Shown: positions 39,483 to 48,656 of the stretch, one piece after another | Position numbering within the stretch: position 1 is the first letter of the stretch | Layout of the letters: each line of letters opens with the position of its first letter | NCBI GenBank assembly: GCA_903836465.1 | Contig: CAILRB010000030.1 | Span: forward strand, 1 to 55,835 | Direction of reading: 5' to 3' | Length of the DNA: 55,835 bases | DNA from: an uncultured Chlorobiaceae bacterium | GTDB taxonomy: Bacteria > Bacteroidota > Chlorobiia > Chlorobiales > Chlorobiaceae | Translations under genes and position numbers: made by a program | The notes under the pieces: model-generated | The model's input: only the letters and a program-made list of their open reading frames with translations | The model's database searches: none | What the model was told of the DNA's origin: nothing

Positions 39483-40856
39483 ATGCCGAACCACGATATC
39501 TTCGGGCTTCCAGCAGAAACGCCTCTGGTTCTTGTCAAACAGATGACCCGCCATATCAAGCCAAAGGTCATGGCGAAACTCGAGTACATGAATCCCGCCT
39601 GGTCGCACTATTACCGGGTGGCGTGTGCAATTGTCAAGGATGCTGAAGAGCGTCATCTGATTCATCCGGGCATGACTCTTGTGGACTGGAGCTTCGGCAA
39701 TAGCGGTATCGCTCTGGCAATGGCCAGTGTGAGTCGTGGCTACAAGCTGCTTCTGGCTGTCCCCGATAAAATATCGCGGGAAAAACAGGATATGCTGCGG
39801 GCCATTGGTGCCGAACTGGTTATCACCCCTTCGGATGCCTTGCCCGGAGAGCAACGCAGTTGCATGAATGTGGCCGAAAGTCTGGTAAAGAGCATTCCCA
39901 ACGCCTTTTTTACCGGAATGTATGAGAATCCTCTCAGCCTTCAGGTTCACAGCGATGCAACCGGCAGCGAAATTTTTCACCAGACGGATGGGCGGGTTAC
40001 CCATGTGTTTGTACCGATGGGTTCCGGCGCAATGGTTTTCGGGATCGGTCGCTTTCTGAAAGCAAAGAATCCAGCGATCCGTATTGTCGGCGTTGAATCG
40101 CAGGGTTCAATGTATGCTGGTCTTTTCAAAGATGGAAAACCGGGAGCTCCGGCATTTTCAGAACTTGAAGAGATAGGTTCTCAACAGGCTTCCGTTTTTT
40201 GGGATCCGTCGGTTATCGATGACGTGATGCAGGTAAGCGATTATGAGGCATTCAACTGCGGTCGGGAACTCTTGCGGATGGAAGCTGTTTTTGCCGGAGG
40301 AGCATCGGGTGCGGTGATGGCCGCAGCGCTTCAGGCTTCTGCGGGGTATGGCGAGAAGGACTGTGTTGTTGTGGTGATGAATGATTTCGGGGGTTACTAT
40401 CTCAGCAAGATGTACCGGGATGACTGGATGCGGAAACGGGGCTTTTACCGGAAAGCAAAATCGGCACTTGAGCAGATTACCGCAGAGGATATTCTCCAGT
40501 TGAAAGCGCGTCGGGACCTGATTTTTGCCTGGCCGGAACATACGCTTGCGGAGGTATTTGAAATGATGAAGCAGAACGATGTTTCACAGCTTCCGATTGT
40601 CTCCTATAACGCTCCGATCGGGAGTATCAGCGAAAACAAGATTCTGTCCATACTGATTGAAAACGACGATGCGATGAATTCAAAGGTTGTCGGATTCATG
40701 GAGAAACCTTTTCCGGTCTGTACTCTGGATGCCACAATTTCCGAATTATCTGCGAAATTGCAGCAAAACGCATCCGGCGTACTGATAAATATGTCTGACG
40801 GAAGACTCCAACTAATTACAAAATCTGATCTTATCGATGCCTTGACCCATAAATAA
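39483..40856 (+). CDS. Cystathionine-beta-synthase-like protein without the PLP lysine
   Basis: A 457-residue fold-type II protein with the architecture of cystathionine beta-synthase: a catalytic-type domain (about residues 8-330) followed by a CBS-domain pair (about 338-457). It aligns along its length with CBS (AKLEYMNP..., RAIGAELVITPSDA, RIVGVESQGS, AGGASGAVMAA, DDWMRKRGF). However, the PLP-binding lysine of the normal NPGGSVKDR motif is replaced: the segment reads NPAWSHYYR, with Tyr43 at the lysine position. The TSGNTG loop has become SFGNSG. It is therefore probably not a standard PLP enzyme. The CBS pair may bind adenosyl ligands. It is monocistronic and divergent from alr. Confidence 0.85.
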   Translation: MPNHDIFGLPAETPLVLVKQMTRHIKPKVMAKLEYMNPAWSHYYRVACAIVKDAEERHLIHPGMTLVDWSFGNSGIALAMASVSRGYKLLLAVPDKISREKQDMLRAIGAELVITPSDALPGEQRSCMNVAESLVKSIPNAFFTGMYENPLSLQVHSDATGSEIFHQTDGRVTHVFVPMGSGAMVFGIGRFLKAKNPAIRIVGVESQGSMYAGLFKDGKPGAPAFSELEEIGSQQASVFWDPSVIDDVMQVSDYEAFNCGRELLRMEAVFAGGASGAVMAAALQASAGYGEKDCVVVVMNDFGGYYLSKMYRDDWMRKRGFYRKAKSALEQITAEDILQLKARRDLIFAWPEHTLAEVFEMMKQNDVSQLPIVSYNAPIGSISENKILSILIENDDAMNSKVVGFMEKPFPVCTLDATISELSAKLQQNASGVLINMSDGRLQLITKSDLIDALTHK

Positions 40857-41025
40857 ACGCAATAATCATTATCTGGTTGTTTTTTTGGAAGGATTTACTA
40901 TAATTAAGCAAGTTAAGAACATTCTTTTTTTTCAGGCACCATGCACTATATTGCGCCATGAAGCTGGAGAAAAACAGTGAAGATCCTGACGACTTTGAGC
41001 CGAGTTAACAACCAGCCCGTATTAT

Positions 41026-41586
41026 ATGAAGGTAGAGTCCAAAAAAAGGCAGTTTATTTTGGAGGGTAAGATCAAGGCTTGCTTCTGTGAAGGATGCGGT
41101 CAGATTACTGAGAAAGTGTTTGTCGGCGAATGGATGCCGAGTGATAAGCCGAAATATGACGATTTTTTAACCTCAGCTCCGGTTAAAAAGCAAAAAGAGG
41201 GCAAGAATGGTGCGGTCAATGTTCAGCCAGCGGCCGAAAATCAGTACTGGATTCGTTGTTCCGAGTGTCAACAGGTCTACCTTCTCAAGGAGTGGCAGAT
41301 ACAGATTGACCGGGAAGTCAGCCCAGGTGAACTGAATGCCGAAGAGTGTCAGGTCTATTCTCCGCATGGTATTTATGCCAAAGGCGATGCACTCTATCAT
41401 CAGGCTCTCGGCGAAGTTGGAGTAGTCAGGGAAAAACAGGCGACAGGCAGTGGCGCCTTTATCATTATTGTAGAATTCTGTAAAAGTGGCAGAAAACAGC
41501 TTCTCGAAAACGTGCAGATAAATGCTGCAAATGGAAAAAATTCGGAAAGCGTTACTGATATTATTAAACTTAAACTAAGACGTTAA
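41026..41586 (+). CDS. Zinc-ribbon protein with Tudor/SH3-like tail
   Basis: A 186-residue protein of unknown function. Two C-x2-C pairs, C21/C24 (CEGC) and C78/C81 (CSEC), probably build one zinc ribbon around a variable loop. The C-terminal part (about 112-166) contains KGDALYHQALGEVGVVREKQ followed by a strand ending GRKQLLENV. This pattern resembles the small SH3/Tudor-like domains found in CarD- and UvrD-tail-type RNA-polymerase-binding proteins. It lies 40 bases upstream of rpsU on the same strand. A transcription-linked role is a guess from fold and position. Confidence 0.6.
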   Translation: MKVESKKRQFILEGKIKACFCEGCGQITEKVFVGEWMPSDKPKYDDFLTSAPVKKQKEGKNGAVNVQPAAENQYWIRCSECQQVYLLKEWQIQIDREVSPGELNAEECQVYSPHGIYAKGDALYHQALGEVGVVREKQATGSGAFIIIVEFCKSGRKQLLENVQINAANGKNSESVTDIIKLKLRR

Positions 41587-41626
41587 GTCTGAAGATTGTT
41601 GATCTTTTAAAAGGGGGTGAATTACA

Positions 41627-41824
41627 TTGGTCAGTGTGCAGATAAATGATAATGAATCAATCGATAAAATGCTGAAGCGCTTCAAGAAAAAGTACGAGCG
41701 TGCAGGTATTTTAAAGGAGTTTCGTGCAAACGCATACTTTGTTAAACCTTCAGTGGATGGCCGTTTGAAGCGCTCAAGAAGCAGACGGAGAGCTCAGCGG
41801 GCAAACGAAGAACGCAATTCATGA
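41627..41824 (+). CDS. rpsU: 30S ribosomal protein S21
   Basis: A 65-residue S21, which helps base-pair the 16S anti-Shine-Dalgarno with mRNA. The sequence starts [20 protein letters not shown] and ends in an arginine/lysine-rich tail ([11 protein letters not shown]). The start codon is TTG: the strong AAGGGGGTG at 41611-41619 ends 7 bases before it, and no ATG is available in front of the conserved VSVQI. A rare start after an unusually strong Shine-Dalgarno suggests translational tuning. A terminator follows the gene. Confidence 0.95.
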   Translation: MVSVQINDNESIDKMLKRFKKKYERAGILKEFRANAYFVKPSVDGRLKRSRSRRRAQRANEERNS

Positions 41825-41851
41825 TCGTATTGATCGAAAAAGTTACGCAAG

Positions 41852-41882
41852 GCAGCTCCTTCAGGGGAGTTGCTTTTTTTTT
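41852..41882 (+). terminator. Terminator after rpsU
   Basis: GCAGCTCC (41852-41859) pairs with GGAGTTGC (41866-41873) with one G-U pair, followed by nine T residues. Confidence 0.85.
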
Positions 41883-41904
41883 GTCAACACCAACTTACTG
41901 ACTC

Positions 41905-43206
41905 ATGCGAGTTTTCAAGGGTGAAGTTACAACCTTGCCGCCCGACAAGTCGATCTCACATCGGGCCGCCCTCATTGGCGCCTTGTCGGAAGGCACAACA
42001 GAGATAACAAACTTTTCCAGAGGATTTGACAATCAGTCAACCCTCGGTGTCCTGAAAGATGCGGGTATAACGCTTCGGCAGGAAGAGGCAGACGGTGCTT
42101 ATGGTCGTCGCATCAAGCGGGTTATTATTGAATCACAGGGATTATGGAGCTTTCAGCCACCATCGGCTCCGTTGATGTGCAACAACTCTGGCAGCACTAT
42201 GCGCATGTTTGCCGGGATCCTTGCCGCGCAGCCCTTTTCAAGCGAGTTGATCGGCGACAGCTCCCTGATGAAGCGCCCCATGAAACGGGTTGCCGATCCG
42301 TTGCGCCTCATGGGTGCCAACATTGAACTTTCCGCAGCAGGAACCGCACCAATTCAGATCAGGGGAACCAAAGAACTCAAGGCGATTGAGTATCGGTTGC
42401 CAGTTCCTTCAGCCCAGGTGAAGTCACTCGTAACCTTTGCCGCCCTTCATGCCGAGGGTGAAACCCGGATCATCGAACCAGTACTCTCGCGTGACCATAC
42501 CGAAGTGATGCTTGGGCTTGAGAGCATCGAATGCAATGGCGAAAGAGTCATAGTGGTGCCTGGCAGAAAAGCCATTGCTGCAAAGCCCTTCTTTATTCCA
42601 GCCGATCCCTCTGCGGCATGTTTTATTGTTGCTCTTGGTCTGCTTGCCCGAGGTTCAGAAATCATCATTCGGGATGTCTGCCTCAACCCCACCAGAGCAG
42701 CATTTCTGGGTATCCTGTCCGAAGCCGGGGCAGGGTTGTCGATCGAAAACCAGCGGGTGATTGGGGGCGAAACCATCGGTGACATTCTTGTTCAGAACAA
42801 CTCAGGGCTTGAGCCTCTCGCCATCAGCGATCCGCAGCTCGTTGCCTTTATCATCGATGAAATACCAATGCTGGCCGTGCTTTCAGCCTTTGCCTCTGGC
42901 CGATTTGAACTGCATAACGCCGCAGAGCTTCGCACAAAAGAGAGCGACCGGATTGATGCACTTGTCGTTAACCTTCAGCGACTTGGTTTTGAGTGTGAAC
43001 AATATCCGGATGGTTTTGAGGTCAAGGGGCGCAAAATGACCCCGTCAACCACCGTCGTGGTAGACAGTTTTGACGATCACAGGATTGCCATGAGCTTTGC
43101 CATTGCCAGCAAAGCAACAGGATGCGCGATTGACATTACCGATATTGATGTGGTTGGTGTCTCGTTCCCTAACTTTTTTGAACTGCTTGATAGTCTGGAA
43201 GTGTGA
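41905..43206 (+). CDS. aroA: 3-phosphoshikimate 1-carboxyvinyltransferase (EPSP synthase)
   Basis: A 433-residue EPSP synthase, which joins shikimate-3-phosphate and phosphoenolpyruvate in aromatic amino acid synthesis. The N-terminal [13 protein letters not shown] and the [13 protein letters not shown] motif are the two substrate-binding signatures. The [10 protein letters not shown] segment and the terminal [12 protein letters not shown] motif are conserved. The NSGST form of the second motif is a class II-like variation of the usual GNAGT. Its last 38 bases overlap the oppositely oriented hydrolase gene. It starts directly after the rpsU terminator. Confidence 0.96.
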   Translation: MRVFKGEVTTLPPDKSISHRAALIGALSEGTTEITNFSRGFDNQSTLGVLKDAGITLRQEEADGAYGRRIKRVIIESQGLWSFQPPSAPLMCNNSGSTMRMFAGILAAQPFSSELIGDSSLMKRPMKRVADPLRLMGANIELSAAGTAPIQIRGTKELKAIEYRLPVPSAQVKSLVTFAALHAEGETRIIEPVLSRDHTEVMLGLESIECNGERVIVVPGRKAIAAKPFFIPADPSAACFIVALGLLARGSEIIIRDVCLNPTRAAFLGILSEAGAGLSIENQRVIGGETIGDILVQNNSGLEPLAISDPQLVAFIIDEIPMLAVLSAFASGRFELHNAAELRTKESDRIDALVVNLQRLGFECEQYPDGFEVKGRKMTPSTTVVVDSFDDHRIAMSFAIASKATGCAIDITDIDVVGVSFPNFFELLDSLEV

Positions 43207-43978
43207 CAAGATGGTCAAGCAGCGCATGGTTGAACGCTTCAGGCTGCTCCATATTCGAAATATGACCGGCTCCAGCCAGCAACCGGAGCTGTGAACCAGG
43301 TATAAGGGCATGAATGCTTTCAGCCGTCTCCTTTGTGGTGAGCTTGTCTTCCTCTCCGTTAAGCACCAGTACCGGGCAATCAATAGCGGAGAGGAGTGAT
43401 GTTGCATCAGAACGCGTCATGATTGCCCGCATGGCAGCGTTGATGACCGTTGGAGACTGCTTGATGATCATGGCTTCCGCCTGGGTAGCCAACTCGGGCC
43501 TCACGCGATAGGTGTTGTCGGTAAAATAATTCGGTATCATACGTCCCGCAGCCTCTCCGGCACCCTTGCTTTCCACGGCGCTGATGAACTCCTCTCTTGC
43601 CGATCGGGCGACGGGAGCATCAGCTTCAGCACGGGTGTCGCACAGTACCAGCGATGCCGTTTTTTCGGGATAGAGCCGGTAAAATGCAAACGCCTGATAT
43701 CCACCCATTGAGAGGCCCACAACTGTTGCGTTCTCTACCTTCAATGAATCCAGAAGCGACGCCAGCTCATGGGCATAATCGGTAAACGTCCATCCCGCTT
43801 TTTCCGCAGACCCGTCAATACCAAAAGAGTTCGGCGCTATGACAGTATATCCCGCCTTGCCGAGAGCCTCAATCTGTGGCTGCCACATTGCGGCTGAGAG
43901 CGGAAAAGCGTGCAAAAAGAGAATGGCAGGTTTGTCAACGCCACTCCCTGCCGTGTTGGACTGGAGATATGAGAGCAT
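43169..43978 (-). CDS. Alpha/beta hydrolase
   Basis: A 269-residue alpha/beta-hydrolase-fold protein. The oxyanion region [12 protein letters not shown], the nucleophile elbow GLSMGGYQ (Ser at about residue 90), an acidic residue in [10 protein letters not shown] and the histidine of [14 protein letters not shown] complete the triad. It resembles 3-oxoadipate enol-lactonase and non-haem haloperoxidase-type hydrolases, but the substrate is unknown. I start at the ATG; a TTG one codon earlier directly abuts the stop codon of the YtxH-like gene, and either is possible. It is translationally coupled to that gene. The 3' end overlaps aroA by 38 bases. Confidence 0.88.
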   Translation of the reverse strand: MLSYLQSNTAGSGVDKPAILFLHAFPLSAAMWQPQIEALGKAGYTVIAPNSFGIDGSAEKAGWTFTDYAHELASLLDSLKVENATVVGLSMGGYQAFAFYRLYPEKTASLVLCDTRAEADAPVARSAREEFISAVESKGAGEAAGRMIPNYFTDNTYRVRPELATQAEAMIIKQSPTVINAAMRAIMTRSDATSLLSAIDCPVLVLNGEEDKLTTKETAESIHALIPGSQLRLLAGAGHISNMEQPEAFNHALLDHLVTLPDYQAVQKS

Positions 43979-43981
43979 CAA

Positions 43982-44308
43982 TCAGTTATCCTTGGTTTTC
44001 GGATATCCTTTGATATCCCGAATAATAGTGTTTGCCTCGTTCAAAATTTTTTTCGCCTCGTCACGAGCGGTGTTGATGATCTCCTGCGAGCGGGTTTTCG
44101 CCTCATTACTGTAGACGCCGTCATGCTCACTGCTCTCGTAAAAGTCATTGGCCTTGTCGAGCATACTTTTGACCTTGCCGGAAATAATCTGCTGCGTCTC
44201 TCTCCCCTTGTAGGGAGCAAAAAGCAACCCCATAATAGTCCCGACTGCGGCGCCCAGTGCGGCTCCAAAAAAAAGCCCCTTGTAAAACTTGTCCTGTTGT
44301 TGTTCCAT
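43982..44308 (-). CDS. YtxH-like small membrane protein
   Basis: A 108-residue protein with one N-terminal glycine/alanine-rich membrane segment (about residues 10-32, GLFFGAALGAAVGTIMGLLF) that ends in the family's LLFAPYKGRE motif. A long charged amphipathic helix follows. This is the YtxH/gas-vesicle-GvpP-like class, associated with general stress in other bacteria, with unknown mechanism. It overlaps the next gene's start region by almost nothing and probably forms a two-gene unit with the hydrolase. Confidence 0.82.
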   Translation of the reverse strand: MEQQQDKFYKGLFFGAALGAAVGTIMGLLFAPYKGRETQQIISGKVKSMLDKANDFYESSEHDGVYSNEAKTRSQEIINTARDEAKKILNEANTIIRDIKGYPKTKDN

Positions 44309-44437
44309 AGTGCAATGATGTTTTGGTTCACGTAATATAAGGATAAAGTGCGGAATGCTCTTTTCCTTTCATGATTTTTGTCTGAATGGCGTTACATTGC
44401 TCAAGATAGTCTCACTTTATTACTTTTCTCGAATGTT

Positions 44438-44728
44438 ATGAAGACCATTCAGGTTAGAAACGTTGCTCCATTAACTGATTTTGGAAATAATATCCAGCAG
44501 TATATGGATGAGCTGAGCCTTAACAAACAGCCACTGCTTTTAACGCAGCAAGGAAAAAGTTCAGCGGTGCTGCTTGATGCGGAGGTCTATCAACAGATGC
44601 TCGATAACATAGCGTTTATGCAATCGGTTACTGAAGGGCTTGAAGATTATTGTAACAACCGCACCGTACCAGCAAAAGAGGTTTTTGCTTCGCTTGACAA
44701 GATCATTGCTGACGCTGAAAAGAGATGA
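44438..44728 (+). CDS. Phd/YefM-type antitoxin without adjacent toxin
   Basis: A 96-residue protein of the Phd/YefM antitoxin fold: an N-terminal DNA-binding beta-alpha domain (VRNVAPLTDFGNNIQQYMDEL), the central LLLTQQGKSSAVLLDAEVYQQML that is the family signature, and a helical C-terminal tail that would wrap a toxin. The start at MKTIQVRN is preferred to an earlier in-frame ATG that adds 20 unrelated residues. No RelE, Doc or other toxin gene lies next to it. The following gene, 93 bases on, is the DUF4062-NACHT-FGE protein. It may be a solitary transcription regulator. Confidence 0.82.
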   Translation: MKTIQVRNVAPLTDFGNNIQQYMDELSLNKQPLLLTQQGKSSAVLLDAEVYQQMLDNIAFMQSVTEGLEDYCNNRTVPAKEVFASLDKIIADAEKR

Positions 44729-44821
44729 TTATTGAATTGTTTACAGGATAGACGAATAAGTATCAAAAGTGGTTGTTATTTCTCTTTATCATGCAAGGTG
44801 CTTAATGGGGTTTGAGGACGA

Positions 44822-47800
44822 ATGAGTGATAAAAAAATAAAGGTTCTTGTTGCTTCGCCTTCTGATGTTGCCGAGGAGCGCAATATTGCCGAGACGGTTA
44901 TTCGAACATGGCATATTCGTCATCGGTCATTGGGAATCACGCTTGAACCGGTGTTATGGGAATCGCACGGGGCACCTGAATGTGGCGACAGTAATAATGG
45001 TGACAGGGTGCAGGGGATTCTCAATAAGCAGATTGTTGACGAGTGCGATTGTGCTATCGGTATTTTCTGGACACGGATTGGCACTGATACTGGTGTGGCT
45101 CCGGGAGGTGCTGTTGAAGAGGTGCAAAGGTTGATGAGTAAAGGCAAGCCGGTCATGCTCTATTTTTCAGAGTTGCCGACGCCACGCAAGGTGGATAGAA
45201 AACAGGTAGAGCAGGTTGATGTGTTCAGGGAATCGTTGCAATCACATGCCTTGACATGGAAATATGATGATTATCATGAATTTGAGACACTGCTCTTAAA
45301 GCATCTCGACATCCAGATACCCCGGTGGTTTGGGCCGGAAGCCACAATTCAAGACAAGATAGTTGTGCCGCCTGAGCTTGATGCAGCTTCAGCCATCAAA
45401 CTTTACCAGTCAACCCTGAAACGCCAGTTGGGTAACATCACCCTGACAGGTTCTCCCTCCATTACAAATTTTTCAGTCAGGCTTTCCGATACCTTTGTTT
45501 CGTTATCTCTTTCAGGTACATCGTGTTGTGAGACACGATCCCTTTACGGAGCAGATTCCTCTTTGCCGCAAAAAGAGAATCGTGTCAGCACTCCTGAAGA
45601 GGTGATGAGTTTTGTTTTTCAGTGTTATCCTTTGCTGCTGGTCATTGGTGATCCCGGTTCTGGCAAAACAACCCTCCTGAAATACTTTGCGCTCTCCTGT
45701 CTTGACAACGGGCGTTCTACTGAATTCGGCTTCAGTGAACCGGTTAATGTGTTTTACCTTCCATTGCGTGAACTCAAAAAGGATGATTCCGGTTACGCGT
45801 CACTTCCGGCAAGTCTCGCAACCTGGTGTGCAAAAAATTACCTTCCTCTTTCGGATACACACTTTTCCGGCTGGCTTGAGCAGTCGTCAACACTGATTCT
45901 TCTCGATGGTATCGATGAAATCAGTGATGTTCAGGACCGGATTGCGGTCTGTGGCTGGGTTGACAAGATGGTCGGCAGGTTTACCAACGCCCGATTTGTT
46001 GTGACCTCACGGAGCACGGGATACCGTAAAGGAGATGGTATTGAGCTTGAGGCAAGCCATTTGCGAGCCGATATCATGGATTTTTCCAAAGAGCAGCAGA
46101 CACAGTTTCTGCACCGGTGGTTCAAGGCGGCATTTCTCGGTGAACTGCCATTCGGCAATGGAGACAAGGATGAGTGGCGCAGTTGTCAGGAACAGATGGC
46201 GACCAAAAAAGCTGAAGCTATTCTTGAGTTTCTCGGACAAGAGAAAAACCGAAGTTTACAGTTACTGGCAGGTATTCCCCTGTTGCTCCAGATCATGGCC
46301 ATGCTCTGGAAAGATCGGGAGTATCTGCCAGCCAGCCGTTTGAAGCTTTACGATGCAGCGTTGAACTACATGCTTGATTACCGCGACCGTCGTAAGGGAA
46401 TATTCCCTCTGCTTGTGGCAGAAGATGCCCGGCGAGTACTGAGCCCGGTCTCGCTTTGGATGCAGGAGGAGCTGAAAAAAGATGAGGCTGACCGGGAAAT
46501 GATGCAGCAGCAGATGCAAGTTCAGCTCAATACCCTCTACAACTCATTACCGGCATCGGATTTTTGCCGGAACCTTGTTGACCGTGCGGGGGTGCTGGTT
46601 GAGTATGGGAGCACGGAATATGTGTTTCGCCACAAATCATTCAGGGAGTATATGGCAGGCATTCAGATGGTGAAAAATATTCACAAGCCAGACGTTCTCA
46701 ACAAGCTGGTAAGACATTTCGGCGATGACTGGTGGACGGAGGTATTTCGTTTTTTTATTGGCCATGTAGAAGATGCCGAACTGTTTGACCGTTTCATGCA
46801 GAAGCTGTTTAATTCCCCGGTCAGTAAAGAGTTGACCCAAAAACAGAAGGATTTACTTGTTACTCTTGTTGAAGAAGCTCCCCTGAGGAAGATTGATGCT
46901 TTGCAGAAGAAGTTGCTAAATCCTAAAACGACGTTAAACAGGCAGCGATATTTATTGCTCTGTTTAAGAACGATTGGCAAACCTGAAGCGCTTGATGCGG
47001 TCAAAAAATTTATTGATACGCCATTTTCCAAACATGCTGAGGTCGTAAATTTTGCTCGTGAAATTGCTGGTGTAACAGAGCAGCCAGTTCAAGTTATACT
47101 CCATGATGGCCATAACAGGGAACAAGCCTCAACTCTATTTGACAAGCTGGGCGCACAATATATCCTGATTAAAGGCGGCACCTTCACCTATTCTGTTACA
47201 GGGGAGCCAACACCAGTGCCAGATTGTTATTTTGCCAAGTACACAGTGACAAACAAGCTTTACCGTTTATTTATTTCTTACTTGCGGTCACAGATGCCAG
47301 AGTATGAAGCCAGCTTGCCACTTTCGACGTTCAGGAATGCGATAACCGACATTGGAAGGCGCAATTTATGGGATGACGGGTTTGGTAACTATCTGGACGG
47401 AGGAAAGGATGATATTGCCAGTCTTTTTCGTTCGGCGAAAGATGAAGACCGCAAGTTTGGTAACGATGATCAGCCAGTGGTCAGTATTACCTGGTATGCT
47501 GCAAAAGCTTATTGCCTGTGGCTCTCATTGCTTGAGGGAGATAAGGATGGGCTCTATCACCTGCCCTCAGAAATAGAGTGGGAATATGCTGCAGCAGGAG
47601 AGGAAGGGCGTGAATATCCTTGGGGGAAGGAAGAACCTGCCGTAAAAATTGCCAATTATAATGAAAATGAAGGCGCAACAACCCCGGTAGGGCGCTATCC
47701 CGAAGGAACGACACCAGAAGGACTGTACGATATGGCTGGCAATGTATGGGAATGGACGGATAATTTATACGATAAAAATACGCAAAAAGAGTATTTTAAA

Positions 47801-47938
47801 TCTGCCCGCGCGTTGCGCGGCGGCTCCTGGGGCAATAATCCCGTCAACCTGCGTTGCTCTGCCCGGTACCTCATCAATCCGGCGTACTCGAACTACTATA
47901 TCGGCTTTCGGGTTGTGCGTTCCAGTCCCTCTTCCTGA
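44822..47938 (+). CDS. DUF4062-NACHT-FGE protein, DGR target 1
   Basis: A 1038-residue three-part protein. Residues 5-115 are a DUF4062 domain (VLVASPSDVAEER, GIFWTRIG, GGAVEEV), a predicted TIR-like module. Residues about 255-620 are a NACHT/STAND NTPase with Walker A GDPGSGKTT (276-284), Walker B LILLDGIDE (358-366) and a TSRSTGYR sensor. Helical repeats (about 670-735) follow. Residues about 777-1038 are a formylglycine-generating-enzyme-type domain (KGGTFTY, LPSEIEWEYAAAG, YDMAGNVWEW, GFRVVRS) with C-type-lectin-like fold. Its last 40 residues are variable repeat VR1. avd follows after 47 bases. It is probably a switchable sensor NTPase whose ligand-binding face is rewritten by the retroelement. 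Confidence 0.92.
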   Translation: MSDKKIKVLVASPSDVAEERNIAETVIRTWHIRHRSLGITLEPVLWESHGAPECGDSNNGDRVQGILNKQIVDECDCAIGIFWTRIGTDTGVAPGGAVEEVQRLMSKGKPVMLYFSELPTPRKVDRKQVEQVDVFRESLQSHALTWKYDDYHEFETLLLKHLDIQIPRWFGPEATIQDKIVVPPELDAASAIKLYQSTLKRQLGNITLTGSPSITNFSVRLSDTFVSLSLSGTSCCETRSLYGADSSLPQKENRVSTPEEVMSFVFQCYPLLLVIGDPGSGKTTLLKYFALSCLDNGRSTEFGFSEPVNVFYLPLRELKKDDSGYASLPASLATWCAKNYLPLSDTHFSGWLEQSSTLILLDGIDEISDVQDRIAVCGWVDKMVGRFTNARFVVTSRSTGYRKGDGIELEASHLRADIMDFSKEQQTQFLHRWFKAAFLGELPFGNGDKDEWRSCQEQMATKKAEAILEFLGQEKNRSLQLLAGIPLLLQIMAMLWKDREYLPASRLKLYDAALNYMLDYRDRRKGIFPLLVAEDARRVLSPVSLWMQEELKKDEADREMMQQQMQVQLNTLYNSLPASDFCRNLVDRAGVLVEYGSTEYVFRHKSFREYMAGIQMVKNIHKPDVLNKLVRHFGDDWWTEVFRFFIGHVEDAELFDRFMQKLFNSPVSKELTQKQKDLLVTLVEEAPLRKIDALQKKLLNPKTTLNRQRYLLLCLRTIGKPEALDAVKKFIDTPFSKHAEVVNFAREIAGVTEQPVQVILHDGHNREQASTLFDKLGAQYILIKGGTFTYSVTGEPTPVPDCYFAKYTVTNKLYRLFISYLRSQMPEYEASLPLSTFRNAITDIGRRNLWDDGFGNYLDGGKDDIASLFRSAKDEDRKFGNDDQPVVSITWYAAKAYCLWLSLLEGDKDGLYHLPSEIEWEYAAAGEEGREYPWGKEEPAVKIANYNENEGATTPVGRYPEGTTPEGLYDMAGNVWEWTDNLYDKNTQKEYFKSARALRGGSWGNNPVNLRCSARYLINPAYSNYYIGFRVVRSSPSS
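47801..47924 (+). repeat. DGR variable repeat VR1
   Basis: A 124-bp repeat at the 3' end of target 1, aligning without gaps to the template repeat. It differs at 11 positions, all of which are adenines in the template (A to T 8, A to G 2, A to C 1). No adenine-free stretch of the repeat has changed. The variable codons encode G-N-N, V-N, Y-L-I-N and Y-S-N-Y-Y in place of the template's asparagine-rich codons. The unchanged frame includes RGGSW, LRCSAR and IGFRVVRS. Confidence 0.97.
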
Positions 47939-47976
47939 GATTCTGATCCTCTGTTTTCTGGAACTCTGAAAAGGAA
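47925..47976 (+). repeat. Conserved 52-bp flank after VR1
   Basis: This flank carries the last codons and stop of target 1 plus 38 noncoding bases, and it is repeated after VR2 at 54691-54742 with about five substitutions. It contains several TCTG units and ends AAAAGGAA before a T-run. In this copy AAGGA serves as the ribosome-binding site of avd. The template repeat lacks this flank, so it marks the recipient side, as an initiation-of-homing site would. Confidence 0.75.
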
Positions 47977-47985
47977 ATTTTTTTC

Positions 47986-48321
47986 ATGCCGAATCATGAA
48001 ATGCTGATTGTCAAAAAGGCGTACGACTTTTCGAAATGGCTGTTGCTGCATACCGGGAAATTTCCGAAAAGCTACCGGTTCAGTGTTGCGGTCCGCATTG
48101 AAAATGCTGTGCTGGAGTTTACCGAGCTTGTGGCGGTTGCCAACATGCGGAACGAGAAACGGCCATTGCTGGAGCAGGCTGACGAGGTGCTGACGCGGTT
48201 GCGCCTTCTTGTTCGATTGAGTTTTGACATGAAATTTATCAGTTTGAGCTCCTATGAATTTGGAAGCAGCCAGATTGCAGAATTGGGAAAAATGCTCGGC
48301 GGCTGGATAAAAAAAGCTTGA
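47986..48321 (+). CDS. avd: DGR accessory variability determinant Avd
   Basis: A 111-residue basic four-helix-bundle protein that fits Avd. Avd forms a pentameric barrel that binds the DGR reverse transcriptase and template RNA and is required for mutagenic homing in the Bordetella phage system. Visible features are the helices starting VKKAYDFSKWLLLHTGKF, RFSVAVRIENAVLEFTELV and EQADEVLTRLRLLVRLS, the form also called the S23/four-helix-bundle family. It lies between target 1 and the template repeat, the standard position. AAGGA 9 bases before the ATG supports the start. Confidence 0.9.
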   Translation: MPNHEMLIVKKAYDFSKWLLLHTGKFPKSYRFSVAVRIENAVLEFTELVAVANMRNEKRPLLEQADEVLTRLRLLVRLSFDMKFISLSSYEFGSSQIAELGKMLGGWIKKA

Positions 48322-48384
48322 AGAAGTCAGTGATAAATGGTAATTATCGCTTGTTCAGAATGATGGAAAAGAGCCGGTAACTGA

Positions 48385-48508
48385 TCTGCCCGCGCGTTGC
48401 GCGGCGGCTCCTGGAACAATAATCCCGACAACCTGCGTTGCTCTGCCCGGAACAACAACAATCCGGCGAACACGAACAACAATATCGGCTTTCGGGTTGT
48501 GCGTTCCA
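48385..48508 (+). repeat. DGR template repeat TR
   Basis: A 124-bp noncoding repeat, the donor of the diversity-generating retroelement. Read in the frame of the targets it would encode RGGSW, then [31 protein letters not shown]. Its 27 core adenines lie in 15 codons, twelve of which are AAY codons that cannot become stop codons by adenine mutation. The framework between them contains no adenine at all: TCTGCCCGCGCG at the start, the LRCSAR codons and the final GGCTTTCGGGTTGTGCGT. This is the design seen in known DGR templates. Confidence 0.97.
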
Positions 48509-48656
48509 ATCATGCCCTTTTCAATGCGTGTTAAAGCCCATTATGATGCCGTTCTTTCAAGGAATAACGGACAGTTTTCTGGGCATGACATCCAGGCTCT
48601 TTCTCCTGCGGCATGTTGCCATTGCTTTCAATGGGGCATGCACAAACAGTACCCAT

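Noticed and set aside
44438-44821. A toxin-antitoxin pair at the left edge of the DGR locus
   Set aside because: Only the antitoxin is present. The 93-base gap that follows is too short for a toxin gene and holds no credible frame.
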